This document shows, one piece after another, positions 8,847 through 16,846 of a stretch of 64,000 nt of DNA. The notes beneath the pieces were generated by a model. The model worked only from the letters and a program-made list of their open reading frames with translations. It searched no databases and had not been told where the DNA came from. Position 1 is the stretch's first letter; each line of letters starts with the position of its first letter. A program made the position numbers and the translations under genes. This stretch comes from Candidatus Parvarchaeota archaeon (GTDB lineage Archaea; Nanobdellota; Nanobdellia; CSSed11-243R1). Location of the stretch: the NCBI GenBank assembly GCA_015522785.1, contig WALP01000029.1:1-64000 (forward strand). Reading direction: 5' to 3'.

Positions 8847-8944
8847 AGAAAGGACTAACACCTCAGGTTGCCATGTTCCTCTTGGTGTCTCTCGTAGTAA
8901 TAATCATTCTAATAGGAATTGTTTGGATGAAAGTGCTAAGTTAA
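8843..8944 (+). CDS. 33-residue pilin-like or single-pass membrane peptide
   Basis: The reading frame begins with ATG overlapping the previous stop (ATGA) and ends at TAA, one base before the next start codon. The product begins MKKGLTPQVAMFLLVSL, followed by a continuous hydrophobic helix and the end WMKVLS. The start resembles the processed N-terminus of archaeal type IV pilins (KKG-x-P followed by a hydrophobic helix), but the globular head domain is missing. Coupling on both sides supports real translation. Alternatively it is simply a small membrane anchor. Confidence 0.65.
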   Translation: MKKGLTPQVAMFLLVSLVVIIILIGIVWMKVLS

Positions 8945-8945
8945 A

Positions 8946-10190
8946 ATGGAAGAAACAAATGTTCAAGAAATTGAAACTTATCCTTTGGTTGTGTTTAATT
9001 ACGGTGGGAATGAAATAAAATTCGCGGAAGCCACGATATGTAATAATTCCAATGAATTAAAATATTGTGTAAATGAAATCGAACTTGAGGAACATGAAAG
9101 CGATATTTACTATGAAATCCTAAAACGAATAAAAAAAATTGACAAGGAAAAAAACCTAAGAAAGTTAAGTCAACAAGATGCGTTCAGGTTCATAGACTAT
9201 AAAATAAAAGAAACTTGTCATGAGATGAGAGAAGATATTTCCACTCAAGAGAAGACAAGGATAAAATATTTTCTATATAAAAATTACTTTGGATTCGGAG
9301 AAATTGAGCCATTGTTTTATGACAAGGACGTAAAATATATTTTCTGCGAGCGTCCTGGATTGCCGATTTACATTTTTCACAAAAATCCAAGATATGGATT
9401 TATGAAAACAAACATCGTACTGAGGAGCATAAGAGAATACAAACTGATATCTGAAAATCTCAAATTGAAATCTAAAAAGCTGAGAGAATCTCCTGATTTC
9501 TTTGGCATATTGGAGGACAAACAAGTGGTTGAAGTGAGTGATTCTCATAGAGAATTTAGCATAACCCGCTTCTCAAAAATGCCGACATCCCCAAGAGATA
9601 TGGTAAAACTAAAACTAATTCGGAGGGATGTTTTGGTGTATCTATATAGGATAATCAAAAATAGAGGTTCTGTGCTTATCATTGGAGGAAACTCATCCCA
9701 AAGAATTCAATTAGCTAATTCATTGGCTCTCCTTACCGACAAAAAACTGAAAGCAGTCATCTTTGAAAAAACACCCAGTATCATCCTGCCACACAATGAC
9801 GCATACTACAAAGTGCTTCCGCTTTATGAAAAAAAACATAAACACGTGATAAAAGAATACTTGAGGAAAAATCCAGAGCTAGTAATCTCAGCAGAGATTG
9901 AAACAAACAAGCAAACAATAAAAAACATAAAACATAAGTGTCAAACATTCATAACTATTGAAGCAAACGATTTGGACAATGCAATTAAAATACTTAACAA
10001 TGAAGTACCTGCACCGTGGATATCCTACATAGATGTCATAGTAAAAATAAAGGAATCAATTGGATGGCCACGTGTAGACGAAATTTATGAAATTACAGCA
10101 TATGACGCCCAGTCAAAAATGCTTATGATATCTCCAATTTTTTACAACAATGTTTTGAGAAAAAGCAAATTACTTAGCCAGCAAAGTTAA
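8946..10190 (+). CDS. Degenerate type IV pilus/archaellum-type secretion ATPase (GspE/ArlI-like)
   Basis: The 414-residue product matches the secretion ATPase family in its N-terminal half: KNYFGFGEIEPLFYDKDVKY and ERPGLPIYIFHKNPRYG correspond to the 'GxGxIxPL...PxxPVYVYHR' region, and SITRFSKMPTSPRDMV to the conserved 'xTIRK...TP' segment. The nucleotide-binding loop is lost: the Walker A site reads VLIIGGNSSQRIQL instead of G-x-T-G-S-G-K-T. Later motifs are also weakened. It is therefore probably not an active ATPase and may act as a scaffold or partner. It sits in an operon with a pilin-like peptide and a coiled-coil protein. It overlaps the 3' end of rfcL by about 20 bases, tail to tail. 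Confidence 0.75.
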   Translation: MEETNVQEIETYPLVVFNYGGNEIKFAEATICNNSNELKYCVNEIELEEHESDIYYEILKRIKKIDKEKNLRKLSQQDAFRFIDYKIKETCHEMREDISTQEKTRIKYFLYKNYFGFGEIEPLFYDKDVKYIFCERPGLPIYIFHKNPRYGFMKTNIVLRSIREYKLISENLKLKSKKLRESPDFFGILEDKQVVEVSDSHREFSITRFSKMPTSPRDMVKLKLIRRDVLVYLYRIIKNRGSVLIIGGNSSQRIQLANSLALLTDKKLKAVIFEKTPSIILPHNDAYYKVLPLYEKKHKHVIKEYLRKNPELVISAEIETNKQTIKNIKHKCQTFITIEANDLDNAIKILNNEVPAPWISYIDVIVKIKESIGWPRVDEIYEITAYDAQSKMLMISPIFYNNVLRKSKLLSQQS

Positions 10191-11360
10191 TTCGCCGTCA
10201 GTCAACCCAAATTCTTCCTTGATATGTTTCTTCTTGACTTTCTTTGTCTTTATCAAAATCTTTAACAGGGGAACATAATCCTTCAAAAAGACGCTTGATG
10301 AAACATGAAATTTGGGGGCTATCTTTCTGGATGTTGATTTCATAGAACTTCTTAAATTTTTGCTCTGCGACAACTTAAGGAGCCTTGATGGAAAAGCATA
10401 CCTCACAAATCTCTTGCTCTTGACTGGGGCATTTATATTTATACCTGCAGTGGACAAAATTTTGGCATATTTGTAAAATCCGTAATACTGCCTACGCCTT
10501 ATCCTGCCTAAAAATACATCGCTTCTGGAAACATTTTCATAAGCACCAGCAATAGTTATTGGATTTGTGTACTCATTGCAGATGTTCTCAGAAACCCATA
10601 GTATACCAGTATTCAAATCTATGTCCGCTACATCAAACACAATAAGCACGTCCATCGAAAATGGAGACTTAAATATTTTCTGCATTGCTGAGAAGACATT
10701 CTTTTTTATATTCCTGTCGCACAAAAAGACATTGTCCTTTGTAAGTTTATTGTCAATTGCAATCGATGCTTCCAAATCATTTATTGCTGCCCTTAAATCT
10801 CCGTCTGAAGATTTAGCGAGCAATTCAACTGCGCTATAATCATACTCAATTCCTTCTGAGTTAAGAATTGAAATTAACTTAGCCATAATCTCCTTGTAAG
10901 TCAGTTTTCTGAACTCAACCTTTTCACAATACGGACGTAAGAATTTAAACTTTTGATTCCAAAAATCAAGCCCAATAACAACAACAGGCACACCAGACTT
11001 TCGTATAAGCTCTGCTACTTTAGCAATAGAACGTGAATTTAGAGAATCTATTCCATCTATCAAAACCAATCGTTTTTTCCCAAAGATACTGGCGGTGTTT
11101 ATAGAGTTACTTATTAAGGAATCCATTTTTTCTGTATCTCTCAAATCGTCCGCCGTAAGTTGTATTACTTCATAATCCATTTCTTTTATTATCACACGAA
11201 TTGAAGCCGTCTTGCCGACGCCCGGCTGTCCAAATATAAACAAACCCTTTTTCTTTTTATGTGACTCTAAAAAATTGATAATTTTAGATATAGCCAGCTT
11301 TTGCCCTACTATCTCATCTATCTTCTTTGGAGAATATTTAATCAATAAATTTGTCATCAT
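10170..11360 (-). CDS. rfcL: Replication factor C large subunit, with altered ATPase motifs
   Basis: The 396-residue protein starts like RFC subunits (IKYSPKKIDEIVGQ) and has a normal Walker A, F-G-Q-P-G-V-G-K-T at about residues 43-51. It is one of the two proteins that load PCNA onto primer ends. Walker B is LVLIDGIDSL where DE is expected, so the catalytic Glu is replaced by Gly. The sensor 1 region is VVVIGLDFW and lacks the usual Asn. The C-terminal part is short and basic, without a recognisable PIP box. It overlaps the preceding gene by four bases in an operon with rfcS. Confidence 0.85.
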   Translation of the reverse strand: MMTNLLIKYSPKKIDEIVGQKLAISKIINFLESHKKKKGLFIFGQPGVGKTASIRVIIKEMDYEVIQLTADDLRDTEKMDSLISNSINTASIFGKKRLVLIDGIDSLNSRSIAKVAELIRKSGVPVVVIGLDFWNQKFKFLRPYCEKVEFRKLTYKEIMAKLISILNSEGIEYDYSAVELLAKSSDGDLRAAINDLEASIAIDNKLTKDNVFLCDRNIKKNVFSAMQKIFKSPFSMDVLIVFDVADIDLNTGILWVSENICNEYTNPITIAGAYENVSRSDVFLGRIRRRQYYGFYKYAKILSTAGININAPVKSKRFVRYAFPSRLLKLSQSKNLRSSMKSTSRKIAPKFHVSSSVFLKDYVPLLKILIKTKKVKKKHIKEEFGLTDGELTLLAK

Positions 11361-11935
11361 ACCAAACCGTTTTTCTTAAGAATTTTCATAAGTCTGTCCA
11401 TATCAAGCTTTCCGGAGCCTTTTATCATTTCTAAATCCGAAATATCGTTTTCGTCGTCGTTGTTCATTTTTGAAAAGTAAATTTCTTCCAAAGGCGCGAC
11501 TCTAAAAAATCCTTTCCCACTCTTTCCTCTTCCGAAGTAACCCCATATTTCCTTGACATCGGAATCAAAAATGCTTTTTGAAAATACCATCTCTTTATCA
11601 TTATAATTCAATGTATAAGATTTTCCATCAAATTTTCCTAAGACAATGTTTATCCTTATATCTCCACTTGGTGATGATTTTTTAGATTTTATAACATCTT
11701 GAGTTATGGAATAAATTGTGTAATTCATCTTGAAAAGAAGTTCAAGAATTTTGTTTTTCGCAGAAGCGTCCGAAATTATAATCCCCGTTGGAACGTGTTT
11801 TGTTTGTATCCCTCTGGCAAGAAGGGCATATTCACCAAAGACACAGTATTTTATCTTCAGGGTATCAAATAAATTCCCCATTTTAGTCATTTCTTCTAGA
11901 CATGCCCTTTCCAACTTTTGCTTATCCACAAACAT
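11357..11935 (-). CDS. Unknown protein with a nucleotidyltransferase-like N-terminus, between the clamp loader genes
   Basis: The ATG at 11935 is chosen because it lies one base after the rfcS stop codon. The 192-residue product has YCVFGEYALLARGIQ, which resembles the 'xxxGGxALxxxG' start of minimal nucleotidyltransferases of the AbiEii/MNT type. The two metal-binding Asp residues are not evident (GIIISD follows). The rest is mixed charge (FRVAPLEEIYFSKM is similar to the 'xPEdliixKL' region of that family). It overlaps rfcL by four bases, so it is co-translated with both clamp loader subunits. Its role in replication is unproven. Confidence 0.7.
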   Translation of the reverse strand: MFVDKQKLERACLEEMTKMGNLFDTLKIKYCVFGEYALLARGIQTKHVPTGIIISDASAKNKILELLFKMNYTIYSITQDVIKSKKSSPSGDIRINIVLGKFDGKSYTLNYNDKEMVFSKSIFDSDVKEIWGYFGRGKSGKGFFRVAPLEEIYFSKMNNDDENDISDLEMIKGSGKLDMDRLMKILKKNGLV

Positions 11936-11936
11936 T

Positions 11937-12887
11937 TCAATCAACCGCCGCGAATTGAGCAAGAAGAGACTCAATTTGAAGATACTCGTCAGAACCTTCC
12001 ACTATCCTAAACTCATATTCCCCAATCTTGTCTATCAATTTTATTTTCTTCCTATCATCAATATCCATATCCCAAACAATTTTGTTTATCAACTTTATGA
12101 CATCCAAACCGCTTAATCCATATTTTAACATAACATCAAGCATCCTGTCCTTCGCTTTTTTTATGTCTCCTTTGACCGCAGTCTCAAGAATCTCCTTCAT
12201 CTCTTTTGGCTTTGCTATCCCTGCAACCGAATAAACAGATTCTTCAGAAATATTTTTGTCCAAAGCCGAACAGCTTTGAAGTATGTTTGTAACTTTTCTC
12301 AAATCACCATCGCTTGAGTCAATTACAGCTTGAATTGCCTTGTCATCAATTTTTAGTTTTTCCTCTTTGGCAATCCTATTTATGTAATTCTTGACATCTT
12401 CCTCACTCAAAGGTTTAAATCTGAAAACAACACATCTTGATTGGATTGGAAGGATAATTTTTGATGAATAATTACAATCCAAAATGAATCTACAGGTTGT
12501 AGTATATTTTTCCATCATCCTTCTGAGAGCGTGCTGAGCTTCGCTTGTGAGGGCGTCGGCTTCGTCAAGAAGGATAATTTTAAAAGGTGCATCAATGGGC
12601 TTTGTTCTCGCAAAGTCCTTTACTTTTGTGCGTATCATATCAATACCCCTCTCATCGCTCGCGTTCATCTCAAGGAAGTTTGAGTGCCAATTGTCTCCAA
12701 AAAGCTCCTTAGCCATAGCCATTGCACACGTGGTTTTTCCAACTCCTGCTGGTCCAGCGAAAAGAAGGTGTGGCACATTCTTGTTTTTTACAAAAGCAGA
12801 AAGCCTATTCACAATCTCCTTCTGTCCAACCACGTCATCTAGTTTGGAAGGGCGGTATTTTTCTGTCCAAATTTCAAGCTTATCCAT
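11937..12887 (-). CDS. rfcS: Replication factor C small subunit
   Basis: The 316-residue AAA+ protein is a complete RFC small subunit. Visible motifs are the RFC box (WTEKYRPSKLDDVVGQ), Walker A (A-G-P-A-G-V-G-K-T-T, residues 44-53), Walker B (IILLDEADAL), sensor 1 (FILDCNYSSKI) and the SRC motif (QSRCVVFRF) that supplies the arginine finger. It loads the PCNA clamp together with RfcL. It heads a leftward three-gene operon and is divergent from ileS. The TATA-like element for ileS lies in the 94-base spacer. Confidence 0.97.
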   Translation of the reverse strand: MDKLEIWTEKYRPSKLDDVVGQKEIVNRLSAFVKNKNVPHLLFAGPAGVGKTTCAMAMAKELFGDNWHSNFLEMNASDERGIDMIRTKVKDFARTKPIDAPFKIILLDEADALTSEAQHALRRMMEKYTTTCRFILDCNYSSKIILPIQSRCVVFRFKPLSEEDVKNYINRIAKEEKLKIDDKAIQAVIDSSDGDLRKVTNILQSCSALDKNISEESVYSVAGIAKPKEMKEILETAVKGDIKKAKDRMLDVMLKYGLSGLDVIKLINKIVWDMDIDDRKKIKLIDKIGEYEFRIVEGSDEYLQIESLLAQFAAVD

Positions 12888-12981
12888 GATAATTAATCAA
12901 AAAGACACTACATTAAAACTTTTGCGGAAAGGTTAAAAACTAAGGGAAATCTTTATAGCATCTGAGCATTTTGGTGATTTT

Positions 12982-15900
12982 ATGAAAAAGTATAGCCCCA
13001 AGGAAACAGAAGAGGAAATACTTAAATTTTGGACTAAAAATAAGATATACAAAAAGCAGAAAGAATTGGGCAAGGATGGTCCTAAATTCTACTGGCTCTG
13101 CGGTCCGCCTTATACTTCGGGAAAATTCCACGTAGGGCACTTCTGGAACTATGCTTCGCTAAAAGACCCGCTGTTTAGATACAAAAGAAAACAAGGTTTT
13201 GACGTTTGGGACAGAGGTGGATGGGACATGCACGGACTACCCACTTCTAGAAAAGTCATGGCAAAGCTCGGCATAAAAACAAAAGACGAAATCGAAAGCT
13301 TTGGAGTAGGAAAATTCGTAAAAGAATGCGAAAATTTCTCAAAAGAAACAATGGAAAAGATGACAAAAGATTACGTGAGATGGGGTGTCTGGTTCGACCA
13401 CAAAAATGCATACATGCCTATCACAAACGACTTCATGGAAGGCGTATGGTGGGGCATTAAAAAGGCATGGGAAAATGGATTTTTGTATGAAGGCAAGAAA
13501 GTTATGGCATGGTGCCCTGAAAGCGAAACAGTCGCGGCAAAACACGAGCTGGAGTACAAAGAGGTTACTGATGATTCGATATTTTTGAAATTCAAAATCA
13601 AAGGGGAGGAAAAAACATTTCTCGTTATATGGACGACAACGCCGTGGACAATACCATTCAATCTTGGCGTGATGGCAAATCCGGATATAACCTATACTTA
13701 TGCAAGGGCGGGCGACGAAACATGGATTGTCGCAAAGGAACTTCTTGAAAAAGTTTCAGAAGTTGCAAACATCAAATTGGAGCCCATCAAAGAAATCCAA
13801 GGAAAGGAACTTGAGAGTATTGAATATGAACCTTTCCTAAAAGATGATATCCCAAAAATCAAGGAGTTACAAAAAGAAAACAAATGGGCATTCAAAGTTC
13901 TCCTATCAAAAGAATACGTCGAAACTACTTCGGGAACAGGACTCGTGCACTGTGCTCCAGGATGTGGTCCTGAAGATTATGAAGTGGGACGGAAATATAA
14001 ACTCCCTGCCTTCAACGAAGTTGACTCAAAAGGATATTTTCCTAAAGATATGGGTGTTTTCAGCGGATGGAGAGCTAGATTTGATGACAAGAAATTTATA
14101 CAATTCTTCAAAGAGAAAGGGAACCTTGTCGCCGTCCAAAAATACAAACATGAGTATCCTTTCCATGAGCGCTCAAAGTCACCAGTTATATTCAGGACAA
14201 CAAAGCAGTGGTTCTTCGCAGTGGAAAAAATAAAAGACAAACTTTTGAAGTGGAACAAAAAAGTGAAATGGATTCCAAAGTGGGCAGGTGAAAAAACATT
14301 TGACAATTGGATTGCAAACCTCAAGGATATAAGCATAACAAGGCAGAGATATTGGGGGACACCTATTCCCATATGGAAATGCGAAAAATGTGATAACTAT
14401 ACTGTTGTTGGCTCGCTTGACGAATTGAAAAAACTCTCAGGAAAGAAGCCAAAAAGCATGCACAAACCATGGATAGATGAAATTACATTCAAATGCGACA
14501 AGTGTGGAGGCACAATGAAAAGGATTCCTGACATCGGCGATGTTTGGTTAGACGCAGGATGCACATCATGGATTTCATTGTATTTCCCGCAAAGAAAGGA
14601 CTTAATGGAAAAGTATTGGCCCGCAGATTTCATACTCGAAGCAAAAGACCAGATAAGAGGGTGGTTTAACTTGCTCTTTGATACAGCAGGTGTCACGGGA
14701 CTTGGAATTCCTTTCTTAAATTCTTACATGACTGGTTGGGTAAACGATGCCAAGGGAAGAAAAATGTCCAAGAGTCTTGGCAACATCATCGACCCGTATG
14801 AAGTCGTCGATAAGTTTGGAACGGACACAGTCAGGTATTATATGATGGGTGCGGCGCAGCCAGGAGTTGACATGAACTACAACCACCGCGACATAGAAGT
14901 TAAGTTCAGAAACATTTCAATCCTTTGGAATATTCACAACTACTTAATTGACTTTGTTAATACAAATAAGTTGAAACTGCCTAAAAATCCAAAACTTGGA
15001 ATTGAAGAAAAATACATCCTTTCTAGGACGCACAGCACAATAAAGAAAGTTACTGAGTTGTATGACAATTACAAATTAAACGAAGTGCCCATTGAAATCG
15101 AAAAATTATTCCTTGACTTAAGCAGAGTATATATCAAATCCATTAGGGACAAAGCAAGCAGCGGAACAAAAGAGGAAAAAGAAGCAGTCGCATTTGCGAT
15201 TTACGAAAGCTTAATCGCTGTTTTAAACATGTTTGGAACTGTGGCGCCTTTCGTTTGCGACAAAATGTATCAAAATCTTAAGCCCGTTTTTAATCTTAAA
15301 CAAAAGTCAATCCAGCTTTTCAAGTGGCCAGAGGCAAACGAAGAATTAATAGATGAAACTATTGAAAGAAGCGTTGAAACTGCTAACGAGATAATAACAG
15401 GCATTCTCTCAATAAGAGACAAAAAGGGAATTGGCGTGAGATGGCCGCTAAGCAAAGCTCTTGTTTACTCCAATGACGAGCTGAACTTGGACAAAATAAA
15501 AAGTATTATCCTTAATCAAACAAATGTTAAAGAGATAAAACAAATCAAACGCTCGCCGGAGTGGATAAAACTTCAAATTAAGGTGCGACATGGCAACCTC
15601 GCCAAGAAATTCAAGGGACTTGAGCCAAAAATAGTCGGCACGCTGATTCAAATGAGCCCGGAATCCGTTAAGTCAAAACTAGATAAGGAAGGTAAGTTCG
15701 AAATTGATGTCGACGGGGAAAGATATGAGGTGAACTCCAATGATGTATATATAGAGGAAATAATGCCTGAAGAGTGGGGCAGCGTCAATATGACAAATGG
15801 GAAGGTATATCTCAATTTATCCCAAAACAACGAACTTCTTGCGGAAGGATTCGCCCGTGAAATAGCGAGAAGAATACAGGATTTAAGAAAGGAGCTAAAA

Positions 15901-16113
15901 CTCAGCAAAACCGACAAGGCTAGAGCTACAGTAATCATCTCAGATGATAAACTAAGGAGTAAAATAAAGCCATATCTGTCAAAATTGGAAAATAAAACAG
16001 GAACTTCTATAAGTGTTATTGCTGAAGGCACGCCAAATGAAAAAGTTACAAAAGAGATTAAAATCAAAGGAAAGCACATAATCGTTGGATTATCCCCTAA
16101 AAAAATTTTATAA
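12982..16113 (+). CDS. ileS: Isoleucyl-tRNA synthetase
   Basis: The 1,043-residue product is a full-length class I synthetase that charges tRNA-Ile. The HIGH motif appears as HVGH in SGKFHVGHFWNYASLKD, the family marker is GWDMHGLPTS, and KMSKS appears in GRKMSKSLGN. The editing domain (TTPWTIPFNLGVMANP) and the WYFAV-like QWFFAVEKIK region are present. Zinc-type Cys pairs lie at CEKCDNY and CDKCGG. A TATA-like CTTTATAGC lies about 30 bases upstream and GGTGATTTT precedes the ATG. A tRNA-Ile(GAT) gene is in this window. Confidence 0.97.
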   Translation: MKKYSPKETEEEILKFWTKNKIYKKQKELGKDGPKFYWLCGPPYTSGKFHVGHFWNYASLKDPLFRYKRKQGFDVWDRGGWDMHGLPTSRKVMAKLGIKTKDEIESFGVGKFVKECENFSKETMEKMTKDYVRWGVWFDHKNAYMPITNDFMEGVWWGIKKAWENGFLYEGKKVMAWCPESETVAAKHELEYKEVTDDSIFLKFKIKGEEKTFLVIWTTTPWTIPFNLGVMANPDITYTYARAGDETWIVAKELLEKVSEVANIKLEPIKEIQGKELESIEYEPFLKDDIPKIKELQKENKWAFKVLLSKEYVETTSGTGLVHCAPGCGPEDYEVGRKYKLPAFNEVDSKGYFPKDMGVFSGWRARFDDKKFIQFFKEKGNLVAVQKYKHEYPFHERSKSPVIFRTTKQWFFAVEKIKDKLLKWNKKVKWIPKWAGEKTFDNWIANLKDISITRQRYWGTPIPIWKCEKCDNYTVVGSLDELKKLSGKKPKSMHKPWIDEITFKCDKCGGTMKRIPDIGDVWLDAGCTSWISLYFPQRKDLMEKYWPADFILEAKDQIRGWFNLLFDTAGVTGLGIPFLNSYMTGWVNDAKGRKMSKSLGNIIDPYEVVDKFGTDTVRYYMMGAAQPGVDMNYNHRDIEVKFRNISILWNIHNYLIDFVNTNKLKLPKNPKLGIEEKYILSRTHSTIKKVTELYDNYKLNEVPIEIEKLFLDLSRVYIKSIRDKASSGTKEEKEAVAFAIYESLIAVLNMFGTVAPFVCDKMYQNLKPVFNLKQKSIQLFKWPEANEELIDETIERSVETANEIITGILSIRDKKGIGVRWPLSKALVYSNDELNLDKIKSIILNQTNVKEIKQIKRSPEWIKLQIKVRHGNLAKKFKGLEPKIVGTLIQMSPESVKSKLDKEGKFEIDVDGERYEVNSNDVYIEEIMPEEWGSVNMTNGKVYLNLSQNNELLAEGFAREIARRIQDLRKELKLSKTDKARATVIISDDKLRSKIKPYLSKLENKTGTSISVIAEGTPNEKVTKEIKIKGKHIIVGLSPKKIL

Positions 16114-16119
16114 ACTTTA

Positions 16120-16156
16120 CCCTTCTTTATAAAGCAACGAATTTTCTGGTGATAAG
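16120..16156 (+). promoter_or_regulatory. Promoter and ribosome binding site of tbp
   Basis: A TATA-like box, TCTTTATAAAG, lies at about 16124-16134. A ribosome binding site, TGGTGATAAG, lies at 16147-16156 directly before the ATG at 16157. Confidence 0.5.
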
Positions 16157-16810
16157 ATGATTAAGACAATAAAAAAGAAAAAAACAGCTTCTAAAAAGAG
16201 AACTGCTAAAAAAACTGTAAAAAAAACAACTAAAAAAGCAGTCAAAACCGCATCTAAAAAATCAACAAAATCCAAAAAACCGACATATACAATCCAAAAT
16301 GTTGTGGCTTCAGCAAGCTTACACCATGATATCCCTCTTGAAAAGGTAACAATCAAACTCCCAAACACGGAATATAATCCCGAACAGTTTCCGGGATTAG
16401 TATTGCGATTGATGAAAGGAAAAACGGCACTTATATTCTCATCCGGAAAGATAGTGTGCACCGGAGCGAAGTCAGAAACAGAATTGAAAGAAACTGTAAA
16501 GATGATTATAAAAGAACTAAAAAAAGTAAACATAATAATACGCAGGAAACCGGACATTACAATCCAAAATATGGTTGCGTCAGGCGACATAAATATGACA
16601 TTGAACCTCAACAAGCTCGCATTCAAGCTTGAAAACGCAGAGTATGAACCTGAACAATTTCCAGGACTTGTTTACAAAGTCCCAAATTCACACATAACTT
16701 TCTTGCTGTTCGGCACAGGAAAAATAGTCTGTACCGGCGCTAAAAATGAGAAGGAAATAAAAGACGCAATTCATAAATTGGTACTAACACTCAAGAAGAT
16801 AAGTAAATAA
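16157..16810 (+). CDS. tbp: TATA-box-binding protein with a long Lys-rich N-terminal tail
   Basis: Residues 43-217 form the two imperfect direct repeats of the TBP saddle: YTIQNVVASASL and later ITIQNMVASGDI; EYNPEQFPGLVLRL and EYEPEQFPGLVYKV; ALIFSSGKIVCTGAKSE and TFLLFGTGKIVCTGAKNE. It recognises TATA boxes and recruits TFB and RNA polymerase. The first 42 residues are an extremely basic tail made almost only of Lys, Thr, Ala and Ser, reminiscent of histone H1 tails. Archaeal TBPs normally lack such an extension. The start is fixed by the ribosome binding site immediately upstream. Confidence 0.97.
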   Translation: MIKTIKKKKTASKKRTAKKTVKKTTKKAVKTASKKSTKSKKPTYTIQNVVASASLHHDIPLEKVTIKLPNTEYNPEQFPGLVLRLMKGKTALIFSSGKIVCTGAKSETELKETVKMIIKELKKVNIIIRRKPDITIQNMVASGDINMTLNLNKLAFKLENAEYEPEQFPGLVYKVPNSHITFLLFGTGKIVCTGAKNEKEIKDAIHKLVLTLKKISK

Positions 16811-16846
16811 TGTTCTCTTTGAGATAAACTATAAGGGGTATTGCTC

